Both the position numbers and the translations under genes were made by a program. Below, piece after piece: positions 56,501 to 64,000 of a stretch of 64,000 bases of DNA. The stretch is from Daucus carota subsp. sativus (lineage: Eukaryota; Streptophyta; Magnoliopsida; Apiales; Apiaceae). The notes beneath the pieces were generated by a model. The model searched no databases. It saw nothing but the letters and a program-made list of their open reading frames with translations, and was not told the DNA's origin. Positions within the stretch are counted from its first letter, which is position 1, and every line of letters starts with the position of its first letter. The DNA is taken from positions 38,624,689-38,688,688 of the forward strand of contig NC_030381.2 of assembly GCF_001625215.2 (NCBI RefSeq). Reading direction: 5' to 3'.

Positions 56501-57844
56501 AGCCACTCCAGGTTTTGACACATCCACCTGTATATTTTCTACTAGAAAGTCCCCTTCAGGTGTAGTTTTAGCATCTGCAGAACGAGTTAATTCAGTACTA
56601 TCAATACCAAGTGGCTCAATATTCACATTTTGAACAGCAGTGACATTATCACCGAATACTTGTTTAGGCTCATCATTAGAGCCCACATCCACATCAACTT
56701 TATTTTCTTCTTCCCCGACAACTGCCACTCCTGGTACAGCCAGCTTCACTTGTATATCTTCCACAACAGAGTCTCCTTCAGGAGTAAATTTTGTACCATC
56801 CAATTCAACTAACTCGGAAGTTGTTGGTGCAACGCCATGTTGAACAGAATTCTCGTTAACAGTCCCAGTTCTCGCCTCATCAGTTTCATTGCTCAAGCTC
56901 AAACTATCAGTGTCCGTAGGAACCACAATATTTTGAACTGAAGCCTCCTCAACCGTCCCAGAACTCACATTATCAGAATTATCTTTAAAGCTCAAACTTT
57001 CAATATCCATAGGAACAACGACATTTTGAACTGAACCCTCCTCGACAATCCCCCGACTTACTTGATCAGACTCATCACTCAAACTTCTACTTCCATTAGC
57101 ACTCTCATTTCCTTCTATTTCCCCAACAACAGCCACTCCAGGCTCCAACAAATCAACATTTATAGTCTCCACAACAGCATCCCCTTCACGTGTAACCTCA
57201 ACACCCTCCATCGGTTCCACAACCCCAACACTAACTTCCTCACTCCCACTGCTCTCAACAACATGTTTCTCAACCACTTCACTAACACCCTCCTCACCAC
57301 CATTATACCCCTCAATCTTTTTCTCATCCAACAGCACCTCCTCGCCCTCCAACTTAATCTCCTCCGCCCCGGCAACCTCAATCACCTTATCTTCCTTCAA
57401 CCCCTCTTCCAATACCCCAACCTCAACATTCCCCCCCACGTCACTCAAATCACCCTCCAAGACCACATCTTTGAAACTCCTCCCCACCCCACCCTCCAAG
57501 ACCACATCTTTATAACTCTTTTCCTCCCCACCCGCAATCGGGGTTGCGAAATCAGGAGAACCAACAAAAGGGTCACCAGAATCAACACCACCAACAGTCT
57601 TGATTTCCCTAATCTCAACCAATTTATCACCCAAAACAGGCTTCTCTATCTCAAAATCCTCCTCACCACTCACAAACCCACCATCACTAATAGTACTAAG
57701 ACTATCATTTTCATCATTATCATCAACTTTCAAAACATCAGAATCAATAACATTCTTATCTAAATAAAAAGATGACGACTTTAAAGAACCTGGATTCGAA
57801 TCAGAAGAACCCATTTGATTTGCAGCACCTTCAGTTGAATCCAT
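53552..57844 (-). CDS. TOC159: TOC159, chloroplast outer-envelope import receptor GTPase
   Basis: An uninterrupted 1430-residue frame, the length expected for TOC159. It recognises transit peptides of photosynthetic preproteins at the TOC complex. The acidic A domain (to about 700) holds three copies of a repeat ending PGVAVVGE and three of a repeat with EEGSVQNVVVP. The conserved LSDEEKRKLEKLQSIRVKFL begins near 715. G1 GKSGVGKSA is near 795, DTPGLKTS near 843 and THAASAPPEGPSGSP near 915. The M domain starts near 1050, with DEYDQLPPFKPLKKSQL and PLPDMALPPSFDSDNPAHRY, and runs to the C-terminus near SYPDVGEKYSY-like residues. The start MDSTEGAANQ agrees with the paralogue at 27488-31030. It is divergent from TPK. 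Confidence 0.96.
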   Translation of the reverse strand: MDSTEGAANQMGSSDSNPGSLKSSSFYLDKNVIDSDVLKVDDNDENDSLSTISDGGFVSGEEDFEIEKPVLGDKLVEIREIKTVGGVDSGDPFVGSPDFATPIAGGEEKSYKDVVLEGGVGRSFKDVVLEGDLSDVGGNVEVGVLEEGLKEDKVIEVAGAEEIKLEGEEVLLDEKKIEGYNGGEEGVSEVVEKHVVESSGSEEVSVGVVEPMEGVEVTREGDAVVETINVDLLEPGVAVVGEIEGNESANGSRSLSDESDQVSRGIVEEGSVQNVVVPMDIESLSFKDNSDNVSSGTVEEASVQNIVVPTDTDSLSLSNETDEARTGTVNENSVQHGVAPTTSELVELDGTKFTPEGDSVVEDIQVKLAVPGVAVVGEEENKVDVDVGSNDEPKQVFGDNVTAVQNVNIEPLGIDSTELTRSADAKTTPEGDFLVENIQVDVSKPGVAVVGEVEENGQAVGYVGDIKENENKPVTQVEEDAKSKLGVVSAPSSVGTGAEAVVGTIDSITSIPANLEEHKQTEDTSVSIQDEIKENGASAIDSAELNPLEITDGQNFKEKEASEDDVEGSGSDGESDGMLFGSSEAAKQFIEELERESGGSNSGAESSHNNAHRVDGQIATDSEEEDSDEGEGKEMFDSAALTALLKAATGASSDGSNITMTTSQDGSRLIEFERPAGLGSSMQSLRPAPRANRSNFLTPSNFSGSEEPENNLSDEEKRKLEKLQSIRVKFLRIIQRLGVSSDDSIPAQVLYRLALIAGRQTGQLFGFDTAKQTALQLEEDGKDDLDFSVNILVLGKSGVGKSATVNAIFGEEKTRIDAFEPATTAVKEIVGVVDGVKIRVLDTPGLKTSVMEQSFNRSILSSVKKLTKKNPVDVVLYVDRLDSQTRDLNDLPLLRTITSSLGSAIWRSVIVTLTHAASAPPEGPSGSPLSYDAFVSQRSRVLQVSISQSLGDIRMISSSLMNMMVSLVENHPSCRKTRGGQKVLPNGHTWRPELMMLCYSMKILLEANSLSKPQELFDQRKLFGFRTRSPPLPYMLSSMLQSRAHPKLSTEQGGDNGDSDIDLADLSDSDQEDEDEYDQLPPFKPLKKSQLAKLSKDQRNAYFEEYDYRVKLLQKKQWKEELKRMKEMKKKGKDYVNDSGYTDEDPDAGSAAPVSVPLPDMALPPSFDSDNPAHRYRFLEPTSQFLARPVLDTHGWDHDCGYEGVNLEQSLAILSQFPAVISVQLTKDKKEFSINLDSSIAAKHGENGSSMAGFDIQNMGKQLAYIIRGETKFKNFRKNKTAAGVSVTFLGENVVSGLKVEDQISFGKQYSLVASAGTVRSQQDVAYGANIEMQRRELDYPIGQVQSSLGLSLIKWRGDLALGFNSLAIFSTGRNSKVTVRAGINNKLNGQISVRTSSSDHLSLALASIIPVAITIYKKLYPDVGEKYSY

Positions 57845-59412
57845 TGATCAATAATGAAGCAAAATGATAAATTTTGTGTGTATAAATTAGGGTTTGCGGA
57901 TTGAATTGTTTGGGGGGTTTGGCGAGAGAGAAAATGATAAGGTTTTTGCCAGCGCCAAGGCAACAAAGGTAGAATTTTGGGCTCTGGGGTTTTATTTCTT
58001 AATATTTAATTAAATTGTTTTTGTTGGTATGTATGATTTTCTTGATTTTACTTCCTCTTATTTCTCATCCACAATAAATGATTATTATCCTTTTAATTGT
58101 TATCATAATGAACTGCATAAAATCTTTATTGTGAAGTTTCTTCGGCGAAAAATCATCATATGAGAGGAAAGTGTGGAGATGAAAAATAAAATTGCATTAA
58201 TTTTTACAATAATGTGTATTATATATGTATACAAATTATAACTATAATAACTTATTATACTATAATATATATTATATATGTATATTACAATATTAAAAAT
58301 ATAGCCGACCACAACATATGAACACAATTTTAATATTTTTCGTTTCTCAAGTCAGGATACACTTATGTCAACGATGATAATTTTTCTTTATATTTTCTCC
58401 TCTACTCATGTTGCTTCACATACACCGTTATAAATCCGTATTATGTATCATATTGCACATCTACAAAAATATATGCCAGCACTAAATTATTTTTATCCAG
58501 TTGAAAAATATAATATAATTGATTTATGATGATGTTTACATATAAAAGCTAAAATTATATTAAAATATATTGAACAAAAATCATGAACAAGTACAAATTC
58601 AATAGCACGCATGTATGTATCCACATATACCAACACACACGCGCGTAATTTCAGTTTTATTTTTTTTACATTAGACAAAGAATAAGTGTATAAATATGAG
58701 TTCTTAATAAAAAATAAGTGGTGATCTACACAAATCCAACGGTTACTTGTTGGCACCAAAGCGATTATTTATTGGTACCAAAGAAGATAGATTTTCGTCA
58801 ATGATTTTTTGAGGTTGTGTGCTCACAAGAAGATGGATTGCCATCTATGATTTTTTGAGATTGTGTGTTTTTGTTCAGGTTTTAGTTTACAAGTAGTAAT
58901 ACTTTTTATTTATTCATTTTTATATTCATGTAAACTGGATTTTTCAACAAAACTTGAGTTTAATAATAGGCTAAAATATCACTGAATAACTTGTAATTGG
59001 ATTAATGAACTCAAAAAACTTTTACTCGGACTAACTGGACTAGTTTAAACTCGCAATTAACTAACTGAACTAATATAAACATGCAATCGAATAAGTAAAC
59101 TGGTCCTAAACTTGTAATCGGCAACCAAAGTCAATAAATTTTAAATTTATAACATATTTTAATTTATACAAATTTATTTACCCAATTTAAATTAATTTAT
59201 TTAGTTTTTAATATAAAAATTAACAATTGATAAAAATGGGGAGGAAAGGGGGAAAATTTTGGAAAATTGTGGAGAAAATATTTCTTATATTTATAAGAAA
59301 AACAGTTTCTTCCGAAGAGAGAAAAGAACCAAATTCTAGTATTATTTTCCCTTCTGTTTTTTGAACTCAGAACATAATAGCTTCAAGGCCGAACTCATCT
59401 TTACGTTCAACA
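57845..59412. promoter_or_regulatory. divergent promoter region TOC159 / TPK
   Basis: 1.57 kb, AT-rich, between divergent start codons. The frames at 58103-58759 are AT-driven. No confident TATA box, repeat end or RNA gene. Confidence 0.45.
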
Positions 59413-62400
59413 ATGGATGTAATGATACACTCTTCGTCATTTCTCTTGCCGGAACTCCCCGCCGACCAAACCTCCGGCGCCGGTCCGACATACGCGCTTG
59501 TATTGCTCAATCAACACCTCCCGCGTTTCACTCCACTGCTCTGGAAGCACGGTAATTTCCTAAACCCTCTCTTAATCTGTTTAGGGTTTTTGTTTGGCAT
59601 TTTTATCTTAATTAAGATAATTTGCACTGTCATTAAGATTTCCGTAATTCAAATTGTTGATAACAAAGTATATGCAGCTCAGCTTCGTGTATGTGCTGAT
59701 GGTGGTGCTAATCGTCTTTACGATGAGCTGCCTGGTCTTTTTCCGGACGAAGATGCTTCTTCTGTGCGAAACAGGTTCGTGTTTTCTCAGGCTGATTTGT
59801 ATCGAATGAATTGTCGTAGATTTTGATATATTTGGGGATTATAGGTATAAGCCTGACATGATCAAAGGAGACATGGATTCGATACGTGCAGAAGTACTAG
59901 AATTTTATAAAAATATGGTATGCTTGCTTGTGCGTATTGCCTTAAGATAGTTTGGATGCATTGTTGTAGTAGTACTCGAATGATTGGAAAATATGGCACG
60001 GCTTATACTTATTACCTTTGGCTGAATTCTATGCATTTTTAGTCACCGTGTCTTTGTGCTGAATTCCAGTGGGTCCCTTTTTCTTAATGGACTTTGCACC
60101 CAATTTAAACTGTTTGAATCAGCTAGAAAAGCATTTTTGGCTGTGATTTGTTGTGGCATTTGGTTATATCTTCGAATCCACGACTATGAGGATGCTGTTA
60201 TGTTATACACATTAGCACAACTTACATGCAAACTAGTAGCAATCATATTGGCCGTAGAAGCGTTGCTAGGATTCGGGACTCAAGTTTTTAATACCAAATA
60301 AAATATATTGAGGAAGGGAACTACAAGCCCACTAATTTTCAGAGACTACCAGCCCCGGCGATAAACCTGTGCAGTCAGCCCAACTGCACAGGGTCCAAAA
60401 TCTTCAGGGGCCCCATATAGTTTAGGTCCATTACAGTATGTCTGCATCGAAACAAAACGCTATAAGAAAAAAAATTAAAACCTTAACTAATACAAAATCA
60501 AGATGCAGAGTCTGATGATTTTGTCCTGTATTCCTCTCTCTCAGCTTCGACTTACAAAAATCTAAGCTTCTATTTCAATGAACATGATTATATCTTTCTA
60601 TTCAATTAACGTGTTCCAGTTTAGTGGCTACTTGAATTGTGTATCTGTTTTTCAATAATAAGGGCCCGATATCCACATTTAGCAGAGGCCTCATCAAATA
60701 TCTGTTTTTTAATAATAAGGGTCCAATATCCACATTTAGCACAGGGCCTCTTTATTCAACGAGCCGGGCCTGGATGACTACTCTATTGTTATAATTTGTT
60801 ATCACAAATTTAACTCATTTTACTAGATATTAGAAACTATTACTTTATTGCTAGAATGAGACCTGTTGTTACCCTTCACTGTATAATCATACATTTAGCA
60901 AGCAACATCATAGATATACCATTTGGAGTCATCAAATCTTATGCTAAATAGGATATGTATTAACCTTAGCGCAATTTAACTGCTGTTGCGCAGCACGTGA
61001 CATCATGGCTACCACTGGACCTGTTTTAGCAATTAATAAGAACAATCATAATTTAAATGGGAATAATAAATGCAAGAATTTGTCTCTTCAAAGATTGTGC
61101 CGTGGCCTAGGTACCTTGTCAGTATCCTAAGGCTCAATATGTTAGCATTAAGTGGAAATCTGTATCTGAAGAAGTCTTTAATATTTTATGACATTGTATC
61201 AGAAGTTTTTGTTATCTCACGTTTTGCGTCCAGCCCCGTGTCTATAGGTGGACAAAGTAGATTGGAGTTCTATTTCTGGCACACTTTTAGGGCCTTACAT
61301 ATCAAGTTCCTTCATCAGTCATTCTGTAGTGGAAGCATTTTTTTGTCAAGATGTTCTATGAATGCTTATATATAATGATATCCACAGTCCTCTTTGGCAT
61401 AACATGCACACACAATCACACATGACACATCGAGATGCCTTGTCGAGAGCATAATAATTAGTGTCTTGGAGGGGTGAGATCTTTTTAAGTCGTCGACAAT
61501 TTTTTTGCAGGGGACCAAGATTGTAGATGCATCTCATGACCAGGATACCACTGATTTGCATAAATGTGTTGCTTTTGTTCGTGATTTCTATGCAGATACA
61601 GAAACGTCTACAGTAAGCTGCTTGTAATATATATTTGGACATTCTAGTTATCCAGTGTACTATCACTAGTTTTGTATGCTTAAACTAAAATTCCGCAAAC
61701 TTCATAGTAGTTGAACTCTTAGGTGTGCATGTAATACAAATTCTAACAGATCTCACATTGAGTGCCTTGCAGGGACTCTGGTCTTAACTCTTTAATGACC
61801 TTCACCTTAAGTTAAGATTTAGAACAAAAGCTTCATATAGGTGCTTACCCTGTTCACTTCTAACCAAACACTAGGTGGTTGGAAAATTAAACAGTAGCCT
61901 AAACAAATTCATTAAAAGATATTTATACGTATGTATGTAGTTCCTGTAGACGAAAAGAAAAGAAAGATTAGTTGTTCAAGAATTGCAGCTTTTTCCATGG
62001 TTTTTATTGTTGTTGGCCTCTTCATATTGGTCTTCAACCCTCTGCTATTCCTCTGTGTCATCCACAAATAAAAGAAAACAAGCGGCTTCTTTTTACTATA
62101 TCTACTAGGTTGTATATTTTCTGGGATCGTCTTGAAATGGAAACGTCATCATTCCGTGGTGGTAATTTTCTAAAGTTTTTGTACTTGAAATCCCTGACCA
62201 GTGACAATAAGCTTACAGGGGACTCAGGCATAAGCATTTAAATGTTTTGCCCCTGCAACGGTCCAATCCTAGCTCCGTCCTTAACTGCGTACTATACACC
62301 CTACTTGGTCCACCCGTCATCATTCTGGCTAGGCTCTTTAAAAATCTGATGCATTGGAAAATGATGTTTGTATGGGGTTTGGGGAGTGCCAAACCCTCTG

Positions 62401-63250
62401 GTGTTTATCAAAAATGACAATGTTGGTTGGGGAATGCCATGTGTTTTTCTCTTTTTGGAAGGAGCCGCTTAAGCTTATTTAGATGAACATGGTAAGGTTC
62501 TTGAAGTAATAATTTATAAATTTTCCAGTTATGCATTCTAGTTGTTGGAGCACTCGGTGGAAGGTTCGACCATGAAATGGGAAATATCAATGTTTTATGT
62601 CGTTTCTCAACAATACGGATAGTACTTGTATCTGAAGATTGCCTGATTCAGCTTCTTCCCAGTACCCATCATCATGAAATTCATATACAGAGCTCAATTG
62701 AAGGCCCACACTGTGGGCTTATTCCAATTGGTACACGTTCAGGAAGTACTACCACTACAGGGCTTCAATGGAACCTCAGTAAGTGATTAGTATAATATAC
62801 TGTATATTTTTTTCTTGGCATCAAGCAGCCTGTTGAACATGACAACATGAAACTTAAATCATATATCAGATATCATCTGTCATATGTTACACTGCTTTTT
62901 TGTTGCTTTAAGGAGCGAAGGGAAGATTGTTGGATCATTTCCAATAAGAACAATAAATTCCTTAATAAAAAAATTACATTACCCTGTGCTTTATATAAAA
63001 GGGCTAGATACCTTTGTTATACTTTGTTCGTAAATTTCTTCTTGTAATGCATCCTTTTATAACTAAACTGTAGCTTTAGTTTTGGCGGCATTTTAAAATA
63101 CAATGCACTTATATGAACGGTTCTTATGCAGCTAATACAGAAATGAGATTTGGTGGTTTAATCAGCACGTCCAATATTGTTAGAGGAGGGATTGTGACCG
63201 TGCAATCCAGTTCTGATCTTCTTTGGACGGTATCCTTGAAGAAATCGTAA
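59413..63250 (+). CDS. TPK: thiamine pyrophosphokinase (6 exons)
   Basis: Coding exons are 59413-59551, 59678-59774, 59845-59917, 61511-61612, 62529-62778 and 63132-63250, giving 259 residues with GT-AG introns. TPK transfers pyrophosphate from ATP to thiamine to make the cofactor TPP in the cytosol. The N-terminal catalytic part has VCADGGANRLYDE (about 50-62), GDMDSIR and HDQDTTDLHK, which bind Mg-ATP. GALGGRFDHEMGNIN follows. The thiamine-binding C-terminal part has EGPHCGLIPIG, GLQWNL and TEMRFGGLISTSN. The N-terminus MDVMIHSSSFLLP matches Arabidopsis TPK1 closely, so the ATG at 59413 is preferred. The protein ends soon after LLWTVSLKKS, slightly shorter than AtTPK1. Intron 3 is enlarged by a hAT-like element. 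Confidence 0.95.
60350..60772. mobile_element. diverged hAT-like element in TPK intron 3
   Basis: Left end CAGCCCCGGCGA and the complement of GAGCCGGGCCTG are imperfect inverted termini of the same type as at 10574-11519. Flanks share GACTAC (GAGACTAC left, ATGACTAC right), a decayed 8-bp duplication. A 35-bp block with ATATCCACATTTAGCA is duplicated at about 60650-60685 and 60708-60742. Confidence 0.6.
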
Positions 63251-64000
63251 AAAATATTGAACACAGGAAGCAATTATTGGCATGCAAAATTGATATTCGG
63301 AGGTGAAGATATATAATTTCCTGCCTCCTGGCAACCAAGATTGATGTTACGAGCTGAAGATGTATAGTTTCCTTTGAACGATATCATTTCTGTTTCATGG
63401 AAATAAGATTTTTGGACTTAAAGTTCCACATTTCCATTTTCTCATGAAACCTTGACTTCATATCATACATCTATGAACTCAGCGAAATGAATTCTATTAC
63501 AATGTCGAGGAACAAATTCATAAAGTCTAATTTTATGTGATCACTCAATCTCGAGCTTGGTTATTAATTATTCTTAAACAAATAGTAAAACTCAGCTGCT
63601 CTTGGCCTTATTCGCTTTGTATGTTTGATGGTATTTCCAGAAATTTTCATATTATAAATATATATTTAATGATTTATTAATGATTTGTTATATATTGTTT
63701 GTCCCTCATTAGCCAGAGTACCAGTTCAAGGTGTCAACCAGAACATATTAATTTTTGAGAATGACTCTAAATGTGAAATATGTCATATATGTAAATATCT
63801 AAAATATATTTTTCATAATTACTTCAAATTAGATAATGAAAACAATTCAAATTATTGCTACCAAACTTTAAAAAATATATTAAAAATTAATATATACATC
63901 CTGAACAACAAATGTAATATGCAACAAAATCAGGTTTAATAAAATCTATACTATACTATAATAAGCCAAAATGGGTATAATTTGTAGTCCAAGGTTTTAA
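63251..64000. other. TPK 3' region and window end
   Basis: TPK 3' UTR, then AT-rich DNA. TCTATACTATACTATAATAAG beginning at 63945 after an A resembles a Helitron 5' end running out of the window. Confidence 0.4.

Noticed and set aside
57062-57763. 233-codon plus-strand open frame
   Set aside because: Lies antisense over the acidic domain of TOC159; its Thr/Asn/Ile-rich composition mirrors Glu/Val-rich codons on the real strand.
60056-61375. Plus-strand frames in TPK intron 3
   Set aside because: They sit between clean splice sites of TPK and show no conserved motif.
63229-63237. GTATCCTT in the last TPK exon as a U12 GT-AG donor
   Set aside because: The frame reads straight through it into conserved LLWTVSLKKS and a stop, so it is coding sequence.
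1-64000. CRISPR arrays, operons, bacterial-type systems
   Set aside because: None seen; the window is plant nuclear DNA with spliced genes.

Overview
The window is AT-rich nuclear DNA from a flowering plant, almost certainly a eudicot. It has short GT-AG exons, plant-only gene families (GH3, RALF, TOC159, SRPP, a chloroplast-targeted uS13), dense small DNA transposons and one complete-looking Ty1/copia element. I cannot name the species from sequence alone.

Eleven protein genes could be read exon by exon. In order: a GH3 acyl-amido synthetase (-, 1101-3730) with a tRNA-Leu(AAG) gene on the opposite strand inside its second intron; a RALF peptide hormone (+, 15623-15973); HSBP, heat shock factor binding protein (-, 17430-19439), whose last intron is a textbook U12-type AT-AC intron; ALG3 mannosyltransferase (-, 20659-26164, 13 exons); a shortened TOC159-like import receptor (-, 27488-31030); chloroplast ribosomal protein S13 (-, 32332-34529); TSPO (+, 35642-36220); an AlkB-like 2OG-Fe(II) dioxygenase (-, 36962-46504) that carries a young copia element in intron 2; an SRPP/REF lipid-droplet protein (+, 49648-51080); a full-length TOC159 (-, 53552-57844); and thiamine pyrophosphokinase (+, 59413-63250). 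Every splice junction given keeps the frame, and the summed exon lengths are multiples of three.

The spaces between genes and the longer introns hold many small transposons. Two hAT-type elements have perfect 8-bp target duplications (7649-8305 and 10574-11519) and a third is diverged (60350-60772). There are seven Stowaway-like MITEs flanked by TA, a Helitron-like element (11886-13496) with a Stowaway nested in an internal tandem repeat, a CACTA-type terminus (14895), several other inverted-repeat elements, and AT, AC and CT microsatellites. HSBP intron 1 contains a minisatellite of about eight units.

The genes do not form one pathway; they are neighbours. From memory, GH3.9-ALG3-TSPO-SRP2 are consecutive loci in Arabidopsis (At2g47750-At2g47780), RALF33-HSBP are adjacent (At4g15800/15802), and an AlkB-like gene lies by TOC159 (At4g02485/02510). 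The window therefore looks like several ancient microsynteny blocks interleaved. TSPO and SRPP, both linked to stress or ABA in other plants, each have a CACGTG G-box upstream. The most notable observations are the AT-AC intron in HSBP, the divergent second TOC159, and two unrelated repeats that carry the USE-plus-TATA spacing typical of plant snRNA promoters.
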